Of a stretch of DNA of 64,000 bases, positions 17,464 through 26,483 are shown one piece after another. This DNA is from Bryobacteraceae bacterium (GTDB lineage: Bacteria; Acidobacteriota; Terriglobia; Bryobacterales; Bryobacteraceae): contig CANGYQ010000003.1 of assembly GCA_947458745.1 (NCBI GenBank), forward strand, positions 124,001 to 188,000. The letters run 5' to 3'. Position 1 is the first letter of the stretch; each line of letters begins with the position of its first letter. The notes beneath the pieces were generated by a model. It searched no databases, was not told the DNA's origin, and saw only the letters and a program-made list of their open reading frames with translations. The position numbers and the translations under genes were made by a program.

Positions 17464-18614
17464 TGCCCTGGAACTGGCAACAACCCGGTTGGCCCAACTT
17501 CACCTGGGACGCTGTGCGCCTTCGTCAAGCGGAGGAGCGGTTCCTCATTGGGTCGGGGGAGTTTTCCGGAGTCCTGAAGCATCTGACGGCGGAAGATCGT
17601 GAGCGACTGACCGCCGACGCGATCAGCACGGAAGCGTTGACCACGTCAGAGATTGAGGGCGAAATTCTCGACCGGGCGAGCGTTCTCTCTTCGATCCGCA
17701 AGCAACTGGGTCTGGCGGCGGATCGGCGCGCGGCCAAGCCCGCTGAGCAGGGGATCGCGGAGATGATGGTGGATCTGTTCCGCTCCTTCGCCGCGCCGCT
17801 GTCCATCGAGATGCTGTTCGCCTGGCACCGCATGCTGATGAGTGGACGTTCCGGCCTAGCAGTGGGGATGTTTCGTGTGGATGATGAGCCAATGCAGGTG
17901 GTGTCGGGCCCGCTCCACGCGCCCAAGGTACACTTCGAGGCTCCACCCAGCACGCAGGTCCCGGAGGAGATGGAGAGATTCGTCCGCTGGTTCAACCGCA
18001 CCGGCCCCCAAGGAGAAGCGCCGCTCCCCGCCTTGACCCGCGCGGGGATCGCCCATCTTTACTTCGAATCCATCCACCCGTTCGAGGACGGCAACGGCCG
18101 CATCGGGCGCGCGATCTCGGAGAAGGCGCTTTCGCAAAGCCAGGGCCAACCGGGTCTCACCGCACTGGCGGCCACCATCTTGATCCGGCGGAAGGACTAC
18201 TACGCCCAACTGGAAGCGGCCAACAAGGACAACGAACTAACCGCGTGGCTGGCTTGGTTTGCCGGTATTGCGCTGGAGGCCCAGCAGCGCACCGCGGTGC
18301 GTCTGGAGTTCGCCATCAACCAGACACGGTTCCTGGACGGCCTGCGCGGCCAACTGAATGATCGCCAACTGAAGGTGCTGCTGAGGATGCTGCGCGAAGG
18401 CCCGGAAGGTTTCACGGGCGGGCTGAGCGCGGGCAACTACGGCTCCATCACCGGAGCCTCCCCCGCCACGGTCACCCGCGACTTGGCCGATCTGGTGGCC
18501 AAAGATGCTCTGCGCCGCACCGGCGAGCACCGCTATGCGCGGTACTTTCTGCCGATCGCGCTACGCTCCGTGCCGCAAGTCGAAATTGATGCAAGCGGAT
18601 GTCTCGCGGGGTGA
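17463..18614 (+). CDS. Fic-family AMP transferase with N-terminal inhibitory helix and C-terminal winged helix
   Basis: A 383-residue Fic protein. The N-terminus (WNWQQPGWPNFTW) matches the DUF4172 domain found before Fic domains. The inhibitory motif [S/T]xxxE[G/N] appears as T61-S-E-I-E65-G66, so it is a self-inhibited class II Fic. The active-site motif HPFEDGNGRIGR runs from H205 and is intact, as needed to transfer AMP to a hydroxyl side chain. The last 60 residues (ITGASPATVTRDLADLVAKD) look like a winged helix. The double palindrome over its start codon would fit self-regulation. Confidence 0.92.
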   Translation: MPWNWQQPGWPNFTWDAVRLRQAEERFLIGSGEFSGVLKHLTAEDRERLTADAISTEALTTSEIEGEILDRASVLSSIRKQLGLAADRRAAKPAEQGIAEMMVDLFRSFAAPLSIEMLFAWHRMLMSGRSGLAVGMFRVDDEPMQVVSGPLHAPKVHFEAPPSTQVPEEMERFVRWFNRTGPQGEAPLPALTRAGIAHLYFESIHPFEDGNGRIGRAISEKALSQSQGQPGLTALAATILIRRKDYYAQLEAANKDNELTAWLAWFAGIALEAQQRTAVRLEFAINQTRFLDGLRGQLNDRQLKVLLRMLREGPEGFTGGLSAGNYGSITGASPATVTRDLADLVAKDALRRTGEHRYARYFLPIALRSVPQVEIDASGCLAG

Positions 18615-18620
18615 AAGCCC

Positions 18621-19904
18621 CTAAGGCCGCTTGTGGACGACGCCTTCCTTCATCACAAACACCAGTCGCTCCGTCCCCGTGATGTCCTTCAGTGGATCAC
18701 CCGGGATTGCGACGATGTCGGCCAGTTTGCCCGGGGTCAGCGTGCCTAGCGTCTCGGAGATGCCGAGCAGCTCGGAGTCCACTGATGTTCCGGCGCGCAG
18801 GGCGTCGATGGGCTGCATGCCGAGCGCCACCAGACGGGCGAACTCCCCGGCATTCTTGCCGTGCTCAAATACGGCGGCGTCCGTGCCCAGTGCTACGCGG
18901 ACGCCCAGGCGGATCGCCTTGGCCGTCGTCTCATTCATTGAACTCATGGCCATCCGCGCCTTGCGGGCTTGGCGCGGGTCGAGCTTGTCCAGGTTGGGGC
19001 CGAGAAAATCCTGCGTCATCAGGGTCGGCACAAAGTACGTGCCCCGAGCCTTCATCATCTGCAGCGCTTCTTCGTCCAGAAAGCTGCCATGCTCAATCGA
19101 ATCGATGCCCGCTTGAATGGCTCGCTTCGCCCCTTGCAGGCCGTGGGCGTGCGCGGCGGTCTTTTTGCCCTTGGTGTGTGCTTCATCGACGAGTGCGTTC
19201 AACTCCTCTTGCGTCAACTGAGCGGACTGCACATCATCGTTCAAGCTCAGCACGCCGCCCGTGGCACAGACCTTGATGACGTCGGCCCCCCACTTCACCT
19301 GCGTCCGGACCGCCTTGCGGGCTTCGTCGGGTGAGTTGATGATGCTCTCTTCGACGCCCGGTTCCGGGAACAGGCCGGGGCGGAAGCTATTGGTGGGGTC
19401 GCAATGGCCGCCGGTGGAGCCCAGCGCCTTGCCTGCGGTCAGCATTCGCGGGCCCGGCACCACGCCGCGGGCAATGGCGTTGCGCAGCCCGATATCGATC
19501 TGGTCCGAGGCCCCTAAATTGCGCACCGTCGTGAATCCCGCCATCAGCGTCACGCGAGCATTCTTCGTCGCGTCCAACGTCTGCTCCGCGATGGTCCGCT
19601 GTAGGCCATTGAGAACCCGCTGGGCATTGCTGCTGACGCCGCTAAAGTCCATGGTCAGGTGCGTGTGCGCATCCATGAAGCCAGGTGAAAGTGTGGCATC
19701 ACCCAAGTCAATCGTCTTGGCGCCAGCGGGAATGGCCGCCTGTGGGCCCACGCCTATAATCTTGCCGTCCTGGACCACCACGACGCCGGGGGTCTGGAAT
19801 GTGTCGGACTTGCCATCAAACAGACGCGCCGCCCGGATCACGATCGGATCCGCCGCCCAAGCCGTGGCCGCTAACGCGAGCCCAGTAAGTACTTGTCGAA
19901 CCAT
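18621..19904 (-). CDS. Secreted amidohydrolase, prolidase/imidazolonepropionase-like
   Basis: A 427-residue metal-dependent hydrolase with a signal peptide (VRQVLTGLALAATAWAAD). Metal-site motifs are DAHTHL (first HxH), GADVIKVCATGG (bridging Lys), AAHAHG, IEHG and LGTDAAV. This set fits the amidohydrolase superfamily branch that includes Xaa-Pro dipeptidases. Its start overlaps the end of the upstream S9 peptidase gene by 34 bp, so both are probably translated from one mRNA and may act together on peptides outside the cytoplasm. Confidence 0.88.
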   Translation of the reverse strand: MVRQVLTGLALAATAWAADPIVIRAARLFDGKSDTFQTPGVVVVQDGKIIGVGPQAAIPAGAKTIDLGDATLSPGFMDAHTHLTMDFSGVSSNAQRVLNGLQRTIAEQTLDATKNARVTLMAGFTTVRNLGASDQIDIGLRNAIARGVVPGPRMLTAGKALGSTGGHCDPTNSFRPGLFPEPGVEESIINSPDEARKAVRTQVKWGADVIKVCATGGVLSLNDDVQSAQLTQEELNALVDEAHTKGKKTAAHAHGLQGAKRAIQAGIDSIEHGSFLDEEALQMMKARGTYFVPTLMTQDFLGPNLDKLDPRQARKARMAMSSMNETTAKAIRLGVRVALGTDAAVFEHGKNAGEFARLVALGMQPIDALRAGTSVDSELLGISETLGTLTPGKLADIVAIPGDPLKDITGTERLVFVMKEGVVHKRP

Positions 19905-21790
19905 GCCTCATTCTCTTCCAAGACATGGCGCTGCTGCTTGGGCTTGTCGATGCCATGGCCAAAGCCTTTGTAGACCACCAGGCGCGTTTCCACCTTCAAG
20001 TCCTTCAGCGCTTGATAGAGCTCATAGGCGTTGGGCGGCGGTACGCGTTTGTCGAGTTCGCCGTGCTGGATGAGCGTGGGCGTTTTAGCGTTCTTGACAT
20101 AGGTAATGGGTGAGGTCTTGCGGTAGATCTCGGGGTCCTCCCAGGGGGTGGCTTTCAGATAGCTGCGGGTGAAGGGGTGGATGTCAGTGTTGACGTAGTA
20201 GGTCATCCAATCGGAGATGCCGGCGCCGACGCTGATGGCCTTGAAGCGGTCGCTGGAGCAGGTCAGGAAGGCCGAGATGTAGCCGCCTTGGCTCCAGCCC
20301 ATGGCGCCCACGCGATCCTTGTCGACGAAGCCTTTGGCGACGAGGGCATCGACGCCCGAGATCACGTCCCAGGCATCGCCGACACCCAGATTGCGGACGT
20401 TCAAGGAACGGAATTTTTCGCCGTACCCGGCTGAGCCGCGATAGTTGGGCCGCAGCACCAGCGCGCCTTTTTCGACAAAACGCTCGATCGGATAATAGCG
20501 GTCCGGCGTCCAGACGGGCGTGTCGATGCCGGTGGGTCCGCCGTGGATGACGACGAGGAGGGGGTACTTCTTCTGGGGGTCAAAGTCGCGCGGCTTGATC
20601 AGGATGCCTTCGATCGGGGCACCGTCCTGAGACTTCCACTCCACTACCTCGCGCGTGGCCAGCTTGAACTTCTTCAACTGCCCGGCTTGATCGCTCAGCT
20701 TCACCGGCGCGAAGCTTTTCAGCGGCGTAGTCCACACTTCGGCGATCTCGTTCGGACGGCCCTGCGCCCAGGCGGCCGCGCTGCAATCCTTGCTCAAGCT
20801 GGCTGCACCGGCGGTGCCCACACGCTCAAAGCTGCCCGTTGCGGGATTGGCACGATAAAGCGCGCTCTGCGTCCGCTCCAGGCCGCCAAAGTAGAGCCCG
20901 CTGGCGCACCACGCGGCGATACCGGGGTTCTCATCAAACTTCTCCGCGATCCGGCGCGCCGTGCCGCCGGACACCGGCACGACCATCAAGTGCGTGTTGA
21001 GGTAACTGTTCGGCTCACCTTCAGCCCACATGTAGGCGATCTGCGACCCATCGGGCGACCACGTGGGGTTCGCCTCCGCGCCCTTGCCCGCCACCAGCTT
21101 GCGGACGGCCTTGTCGGCCACGGTAACGACATACAGCTCCGTCGTCTCGCGATGGCTCAAGTCCGGGTCCGCCGGTGCGGAGAACGCGATCTGCTGGCCA
21201 TCGGGTGACCATTCAAAGCCCTGGACCGTAAAGCCGCCCTCAGTCAGCCGCGCTGCCTTGCCACCAGCGAGCGGTTGTAGCCACAAGTGCGACAACGTGT
21301 AGTCCCCTTCGACAATCTCGAATTCGCCGTACTTGTCCTTGCGTGCCTTCTTGTCCTTGCTTTCGGCGTCCGCGGCGGTGAAGGCGAACTGCTTGCCGTC
21401 GGGCGAAAACTCGAAGCTGCCCACCGCCGTTTCGTGCGATGAGACCTCGCGCGCTTCGCCACCTTCGGGTGAGATCAGCTGGATCTGCGTCTTATTGCCG
21501 CGGTCGCTCAGGAAGGCCAGTTGCTTCGAATCGGGGGACCACGACGGGGCGGTGGATGACTTCTTGTTCTGCGTCAGCTGCCGCCGTCCGCTGCCATCGG
21601 GGCGGGCCACCCAGATTTGGGTGATGTAGGCGTTCTGCTCCCAGTCGGTGCCGGTTTCGGTCCACGCCACCCAGCGGCCGTCCGGCGAAATGCGCGCCTG
21701 GGCCACGGAACGGATGTTCATCGATTGCTCAATCGACGGAGCCTGGGCGAAGAGGGCTTGAGCGAGCAGTAACGCGAGTGCAAGGACCAT
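19871..21790 (-). CDS. S9-family peptidase (prolyl oligopeptidase / acylaminoacyl peptidase type)
   Basis: A 639-residue exported serine peptidase. After a signal peptide (VLALALLLAQALFAQ), about 350 residues of WD40-like beta-propeller repeats (WSPDGSQIAYMW, FSPDGKQFAFTA) precede an alpha/beta hydrolase domain. The nucleophile is in GAMGWSQGGYIS, the acid in HGELDKRVPP, and the His in KGFGHGID. It should cut short peptides. It heads a two-gene unit with the amidohydrolase. Its start is only 17 bp from the divergent galactonate dehydratase-like gene, so the promoters must overlap the genes or lie inside them. Confidence 0.93.
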   Translation of the reverse strand: MVLALALLLAQALFAQAPSIEQSMNIRSVAQARISPDGRWVAWTETGTDWEQNAYITQIWVARPDGSGRRQLTQNKKSSTAPSWSPDSKQLAFLSDRGNKTQIQLISPEGGEAREVSSHETAVGSFEFSPDGKQFAFTAADAESKDKKARKDKYGEFEIVEGDYTLSHLWLQPLAGGKAARLTEGGFTVQGFEWSPDGQQIAFSAPADPDLSHRETTELYVVTVADKAVRKLVAGKGAEANPTWSPDGSQIAYMWAEGEPNSYLNTHLMVVPVSGGTARRIAEKFDENPGIAAWCASGLYFGGLERTQSALYRANPATGSFERVGTAGAASLSKDCSAAAWAQGRPNEIAEVWTTPLKSFAPVKLSDQAGQLKKFKLATREVVEWKSQDGAPIEGILIKPRDFDPQKKYPLLVVIHGGPTGIDTPVWTPDRYYPIERFVEKGALVLRPNYRGSAGYGEKFRSLNVRNLGVGDAWDVISGVDALVAKGFVDKDRVGAMGWSQGGYISAFLTCSSDRFKAISVGAGISDWMTYYVNTDIHPFTRSYLKATPWEDPEIYRKTSPITYVKNAKTPTLIQHGELDKRVPPPNAYELYQALKDLKVETRLVVYKGFGHGIDKPKQQRHVLEENEAWFDKYLLGSR

Positions 21791-21807
21791 GTGATAGATT
21801 GTGCGAC

Positions 21808-23106
21808 ATGAGCGTCTCTCGAAGAAAGGCCATCGCCGGGCTATTTGCGGCTACGGGCATCACCGTCACCACCGAGGAGCAATTGGCCGCCGCGCAGACC
21901 GCGGTCAAGAATGCCCCGATCGCACCGAAGGAGGGGCTGAAGGTCACCAAGCTCGAAACCTTCCTGGTGAAGCCTCGCTGGCTGTTCCTGAAGATCCACA
22001 CCAACGCCGGCATTGTCGGCCTGGGCGAACCCATCACGGAAGGCCGTGCGCTCACCTGCGCCGCCGCGGTGAAGGAAGTGGAGCCGTACCTGATCGGCAA
22101 GGACCCGCGCGCCGTCCAGCACCACTGGCAGGCCATCTACCGCCATGCCTTCTACCGCGGCGGCCCCATTCTCACTTCGGCGCTTTCGGGCATTGACCAG
22201 GCTCTGTGGGACATCAAGGGCAAGGCGCTGGGCATCCCGGTCTACGAATTCTTCGGCGGCCCCACGCGCAACCGCATCCGCGTCTACGCGCACGCCGGGA
22301 CTCCGGAAGTGATGAAGGCGCAGATCGCCAAAGGGTTTAACGCGTTCAAGACCGGCCCCGCTTCGCGCCGGGGCAAGGTGGTGAACGCCTCGGGTGCCGG
22401 GCCGTATCCCGGTGGCAACCCGCAGCAGCGCCGCACCTGGAACCGCTACATCGAAACTCCGGCGGAAGTGGATTACGCCGCTGAAAAGCTGGCCGACATG
22501 CGCAAGACGGTGGGCGATAACTGCGACATCGGTGTCGACTTCCACGGCCGCATCTCGCCCCCCTTGGCCAAGCTGCTGATGAAGAAGATGGAGGCCTCCA
22601 ACCCCATGTTCTTTGAAGAAGTCTGCCAAGCCCAGAACCACGACGTGATGGCCGAACTGGCCAAGACCACCCACATCCCCATTGCCACCGGTGAGCGTGT
22701 CTTCACCAAGTGGGGTTTCCGCGAAGTGCTGGAAAAGGGGGCCGCCGTCATCCTGCAGCCCGACATGTGCCACGCCGGCGGCATCAGCGAAGTCCGCATC
22801 ATCGCGGGCATGGCCGAAGCCTACTACGCCACCATCGCCCCGCACAACCCGCTGGGGCCGATCTCGCTGGCCAGCGGCGTGCAGCTAGCCGCCTCCATCA
22901 ACAACTTCCTCATCCAGGAACAAGTCTCGCTGGGCGAAGGTTATTTGAAGAAGCCCTTCACCGTCCGTGAAGGCTATCTCGACCTGCCCACCGGTCCGGG
23001 TCTCGGCATCGAGCTCGACGAAAACCAGATGGCCGACAAGATCGGGCATGACTGGATTAATCCGGAGAGCTACGACGAGGATGATGGCAGCGTGCTGGAC
23101 TGGTAA
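21808..23106 (+). CDS. dgoD: D-galactonate dehydratase-like enolase-superfamily enzyme with Tat signal
   Basis: Started at ATG 21808 (432 residues) the protein opens with a Tat-like leader (SVSRRKAIAGLFAATG), unusual for a sugar-acid dehydratase. The rest follows E. coli DgoD closely: LETFLVKPRWLFLKI, ALSGIDQALWDIKGKALG, the metal-ligand segment GVDFHGRISPP, FFEEV, ATGERVF and the catalytic His in IAPHNPLGPISLA. A segment around residues 185-215 (rich in Gly, Pro and Arg) has no counterpart in DgoD. Reaction by homology: galactonate to 2-keto-3-deoxygalactonate, but another sugar acid is possible. Confidence 0.83.
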   Translation: MSVSRRKAIAGLFAATGITVTTEEQLAAAQTAVKNAPIAPKEGLKVTKLETFLVKPRWLFLKIHTNAGIVGLGEPITEGRALTCAAAVKEVEPYLIGKDPRAVQHHWQAIYRHAFYRGGPILTSALSGIDQALWDIKGKALGIPVYEFFGGPTRNRIRVYAHAGTPEVMKAQIAKGFNAFKTGPASRRGKVVNASGAGPYPGGNPQQRRTWNRYIETPAEVDYAAEKLADMRKTVGDNCDIGVDFHGRISPPLAKLLMKKMEASNPMFFEEVCQAQNHDVMAELAKTTHIPIATGERVFTKWGFREVLEKGAAVILQPDMCHAGGISEVRIIAGMAEAYYATIAPHNPLGPISLASGVQLAASINNFLIQEQVSLGEGYLKKPFTVREGYLDLPTGPGLGIELDENQMADKIGHDWINPESYDEDDGSVLDW

Positions 23107-23489
23107 GGGAGTCTGCGCAACAAAGGGACTCTCGGATTGACCGTACCTACCGCGTGGCGACCAACTTGCTGCTCGCGGCCCTCAGACGTTCGAGTAGATT
23201 CTTGTACGAACTCCGAACTCTTGCGCGCAGTTAGCAATTGCCCCGCCATTCGCTTCCACTAAAGAAGCTGACAGCGCTGGCACTTAGCGGGATGTTCGCA
23301 CCATCAAACTCGACCCTTGCCAGGAGAGCGAATCGAGTTCGGCTTCCTTTCCGATCGGCATATGTCGTCGAGCCAGGAATTATAGTTGCAGAAGACTGTC
23401 AAGATTTTGCCGCCTAACAGCCCATATCTAGAACAATCTTGCGCTGAGCATTAGCCGCAGAACCAGGCCTCCAACCGGCCAGGCTGTTG
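23107..23489. other. Intergenic stretch, no gene seen
   Basis: About 380 bp between convergent genes. No open frame of convincing composition, tRNA or strong hairpin is visible. Base composition falls here towards that of the cohesin/dockerin pair that follows, so it probably marks the edge of the lower-GC insert. Confidence 0.6.
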
Positions 23490-24071
23490 TCAATATTCAC
23501 TGCAGGGGACAGGCCCACTCGCTTTCCAAGCTTTCCTGGCCAGGGCGAACGCGAGAATAACCAAAGGAACCACCGTAGAAGGCTCTGGAACATCGCTAAT
23601 TACAACATTAACCTCGCCTTGATTGATTGCGGTTATCGACATTTCTTCCAGCGATGAGTCTAAAAGAAGTAGATTAGATATTTGGATTGCGCTGATCCCA
23701 CTGGCAACGGTATCAAAGGAAACACTCGCTAACCGTCCGCTACCCGAGACTCCAGGCGAAAGACCGCTCAAGCTATTCACTATGAACGTGATGGTCCCCC
23801 CGAGGTTGTCAATGGCACCTGGATAAAAGTTTCCTCCGCTAGCGAAGAAAGAGCTTTCTTCTACCGAGCTTACGTTCAAAATCGAGCCTTCAAACGCAAG
23901 ATCGAACTGGAAGGCGTAAAGATCCATTCCTCCAACAATTCCGATGTCTACAGTCACATTGGAGCCGAGAAGGACATTACTAGAAGTCGGCGACACCGAT
24001 ACCGTCGCGGCTCCAGCGCTCGTAACGCTCAAAAAGCTCATTAACCAAACAACTGATGCAGAGCGGTTCAA
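23490..24071 (-). CDS. Cohesin-domain protein with PEP-CTERM anchor
   Basis: A strong AGGAGG (plus-strand 24080-24086) sits nine bases before TTG 24071, which I take as the start (193 residues) in preference to upstream codons lying in the previous gene. After a signal peptide, residues about 22-160 form a type I cohesin-like domain: VLLGSNVTVDIGIVG, DLYAFQFDLAFEGSILNV, SGSGRLASVSFDTVASG, NQGEVNV. The C-terminus is a PEP-CTERM tail (VPEPSTVVPLVILAFALARK). Cohesins bind dockerins, and the gene just upstream encodes a dockerin. The pair suggests a surface-held receptor and its ligand, not a cellulosome. Confidence 0.85.
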   Translation of the reverse strand: MNRSASVVWLMSFLSVTSAGAATVSVSPTSSNVLLGSNVTVDIGIVGGMDLYAFQFDLAFEGSILNVSSVEESSFFASGGNFYPGAIDNLGGTITFIVNSLSGLSPGVSGSGRLASVSFDTVASGISAIQISNLLLLDSSLEEMSITAINQGEVNVVISDVPEPSTVVPLVILAFALARKAWKASGPVPCSEY

Positions 24072-24114
24072 TTGGTATCTCCTCCTAAATCTATACTTGG
24101 CAATTGGGTTTTGA

Positions 24115-25956
24115 TCACGGACATTGAGCTCCAACAGGCAAGCTTCGCGATACAAAGGCGAGGTCGCGAACATCCACGATGCCATCAACATTCATATCGG
24201 CACCCACCAAAAAGCCCGGCATTCCTGCTTGCTTTCCTATTGAAGACCGAACCAGCGTCAAATCGGCGCAGTTAACCACGCGATCACCATTAACATCACC
24301 AGCAACCACTACGACAGGAAAACTTCTGGCATAGTTTATTAGCGTTGGCACTGCTTCAGAGGATGCTTGTTCGATTAGGCTTGCAATCTTATCTGGAAAT
24401 ACTCCAGTCACAGTTGAGGGACTGATAGCGACAAGTCTGGTCACTAAATCGTTGATTGCTGCGGGGGAGAATCCTGAATTTCGAAGCCGTAACTCAACTC
24501 CAAATGGCAAGCCGTTCGCAACCAGCTGCTGCTGAACTTGGGTCACCTGTTGATCACTTATCGCGATTGCTGGTAGGCCCCCAGCCTTCCAACTATTGAC
24601 CCACGCCGACGCTAACCTCCCTTGTGCTTGTTGATAACTGACTAAACCTCGCGTAAAACCAGCAGCTGCGCTATTCTGCGTTTCGAACCAGTTTACGTCG
24701 CTGGCATCATACGCACCCATAGATCTCTCAAGCGAGCGTAGGAGTGCTCCAGCATAGGCAGATGCCTGCGAAGTATTTCTTAAGAAATTCTGAAACGGTC
24801 CATTCACATTCAACGGCAGAGATGTAGCTGGAATTGCATAAGATTGCAACTGCGTCATAACAGAAAAATTTGGGTCAGGTGGATCAAGAGCCAGAGCAAT
24901 GTAATGAGATGCGGGAAGAGCCAAAAACTCAAAGGCGACCTGGGCGGCAGCAGCGCATCCCGGGGGGAAGGTACAAACTGTGCTTCCAACTAGTGCCACA
25001 AGCGCAGCGGCTGTCAAGCCAACAGCCGTACCCCGGTACTTGGGCTTATCAGCTAGCGACACGTACCTCGGCGGGTTGGCATTCACAGTAAACCAAGTGA
25101 GTGGTGTTGCGGTACCAAGAGAGTCCCGGACTTTTAGGGCGAACTGAATTTTCCGGCCTCGATTCGGTGGCAGGCAAGACGACGAACTGAGACCCGAATT
25201 TACGATCTGACCATTGCTTAGCTGCAGGAAAGACGGCAACTCACCGCCAACAACCTCATATGTGTAAGGGGGGATCCCACCATTGACTTTAAGATCCCCG
25301 CGGTAGAAAAGCGGCGGATTCAGCTCCAGTGTCGGCAGCAACGAGAAGACGTTTGCTGGCCCTGGCAATGGGAGAGGACCTGTACAAGCATAATCGGGCA
25401 GTGACGTCGGTTGCAAAACTAGCGGCTCGATGGCGCATTGCGAGGGGTCAACTTGTTGCCAGCTGATAGGAATACTTCCAGCGCCAACGTAATGGTACTG
25501 ATTGCCGGTCGACGGTTCAAGGACATCACGCGTATGTCTATATGCTCCACTCCCCAGATCGAATTGTAGAATGGTACGATTATCTTGACTTGGCTGGACC
25601 ACTCGCATCTGTCTCAGCACATTCCCTGTTGGATCTACTGAAACTGTCGTTGTTTGAGTGATCTGTCCAAAAGTTACTGACCAAGCCTGCTGTGGCTGAA
25701 CTAGAAACGAAGTAGAAGCCGACATTCGAAGACGGCAAGGGGGCTTTATCGTAGGGTGATTGAATCGACAATTCCAATTTTGGAAAATTGGAGCGAGATT
25801 CTCTGTTCCAGATACTGGCAGCACTCTTCCATCAAGAAAAGTCACCGTCCCAGTGTAAGGAAAAACATCTAAGTTGCAAGATGGGGCCTCAAGAATTGGT
25901 AGTGTCTGACCGTACGCGTTTAATATCAATGCGAGCACCAATGCGGCTAGCTTCAT
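24115..25956 (-). CDS. Exported protein with Ig-like module and C-terminal type I dockerin
   Basis: A 613-residue protein with a signal peptide (KLAALVLALILNAYGQ). The middle holds a putative Ig-like repeat (NGGIPPYTYEVVGGELPSFL) and a hydrophobic segment (AVGLTAAALVALVGSTVC, near 320). The C-terminus is a dockerin with two calcium-loop repeats: GDVNGDRVVNCADLTLVRS and GADMNVDGIVDVRDLAFVS. The region between shows no catalytic motif I recognise. The cohesin gene follows 43 bp downstream and should be cotranscribed. Codon use and base composition are more AT-rich than in neighbouring genes, suggesting acquisition. Confidence 0.82.
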   Translation of the reverse strand: MKLAALVLALILNAYGQTLPILEAPSCNLDVFPYTGTVTFLDGRVLPVSGTENLAPIFQNWNCRFNHPTIKPPCRLRMSASTSFLVQPQQAWSVTFGQITQTTTVSVDPTGNVLRQMRVVQPSQDNRTILQFDLGSGAYRHTRDVLEPSTGNQYHYVGAGSIPISWQQVDPSQCAIEPLVLQPTSLPDYACTGPLPLPGPANVFSLLPTLELNPPLFYRGDLKVNGGIPPYTYEVVGGELPSFLQLSNGQIVNSGLSSSSCLPPNRGRKIQFALKVRDSLGTATPLTWFTVNANPPRYVSLADKPKYRGTAVGLTAAALVALVGSTVCTFPPGCAAAAQVAFEFLALPASHYIALALDPPDPNFSVMTQLQSYAIPATSLPLNVNGPFQNFLRNTSQASAYAGALLRSLERSMGAYDASDVNWFETQNSAAAGFTRGLVSYQQAQGRLASAWVNSWKAGGLPAIAISDQQVTQVQQQLVANGLPFGVELRLRNSGFSPAAINDLVTRLVAISPSTVTGVFPDKIASLIEQASSEAVPTLINYARSFPVVVVAGDVNGDRVVNCADLTLVRSSIGKQAGMPGFLVGADMNVDGIVDVRDLAFVSRSLPVGAQCP

Positions 25957-26160
25957 ATGGAAAAGAGGTTAACACGTTTTGGTTAAAGCGTACAGAAAAA
26001 TCTCCTTCGAATTGACGGAATTGCTCAGAATAGTTGAACACACCGGCACAAGAGGAAACCATGAAATAGGATGACGCGGTCGACCGAACGGTGGCACCAT
26101 TGATTATGCCGCCGTTGCCCGCGAAGCACCTAGGGTGCGATCCGCCGCTAGAATGGAAGA

Positions 26161-26397
26161 ATGCCTACCATCACGCTGACGGTGGACTACGGCCTTTTGA
26201 AGCAAGCCCACAAGGACGGCCGGCCGCTCGAGGTATCGCTTCAGCAATGGTTGGCCGAATATGCCCGGCGGGGCCAGGCAGCGTCGAGAGTGCGCCGGTT
26301 TCTGGAAGCGATGCCGGTTGTTCGCTCCGGTGAGCATTTCACGCGGGAGCAACGCACTCAGCGGCGCTGTAGTGGCGCAAGTTCTGAGACGGCTTAG
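26161..26397 (+). CDS. Orphan VapB-like antitoxin, probably altered at the C-terminus
   Basis: The 78-residue product begins PTITLTVDYGLLKQAHKDG and continues SLQQWLAEYARRGQAASRV, like small VapB-type antitoxins. After FTREQ, where such proteins normally end in a few acidic/aromatic residues, the sequence turns into a low-complexity tail. No PIN toxin gene follows; a long inverted repeat and the qhp operon come next. It may be a leftover from a lost toxin-antitoxin pair. Confidence 0.5.
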   Translation: MPTITLTVDYGLLKQAHKDGRPLEVSLQQWLAEYARRGQAASRVRRFLEAMPVVRSGEHFTREQRTQRRCSGASSETA

Positions 26398-26405
26398 TGG
26401 CCTAA

Positions 26406-26480
26406 GTCTAGCCCCATGCGTAAGCTTGGGGCTTTCTCGGGTAGCGCGAAGAAGCCCCAAGCTTGCGCATGGGGCTAGAC
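26406..26480. repeat. 28-bp inverted repeat, AGCCCCAAGCT family, copy 1
   Basis: Arm 26406-26433 (GTCTAGCCCCATGCG...) pairs with 26453-26480 with one mismatch in 28 positions; the spacer is 19 bp. The core AGCCCCAAGCT/TGGGGCT is shared with a second element at 28740-28855. The pair brackets qhpF and qhpE. It looks like a REP/BIME-type mobile repeat; it may also end transcription of the qhp operon. Confidence 0.88.
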
Positions 26481-26483
26481 GAA

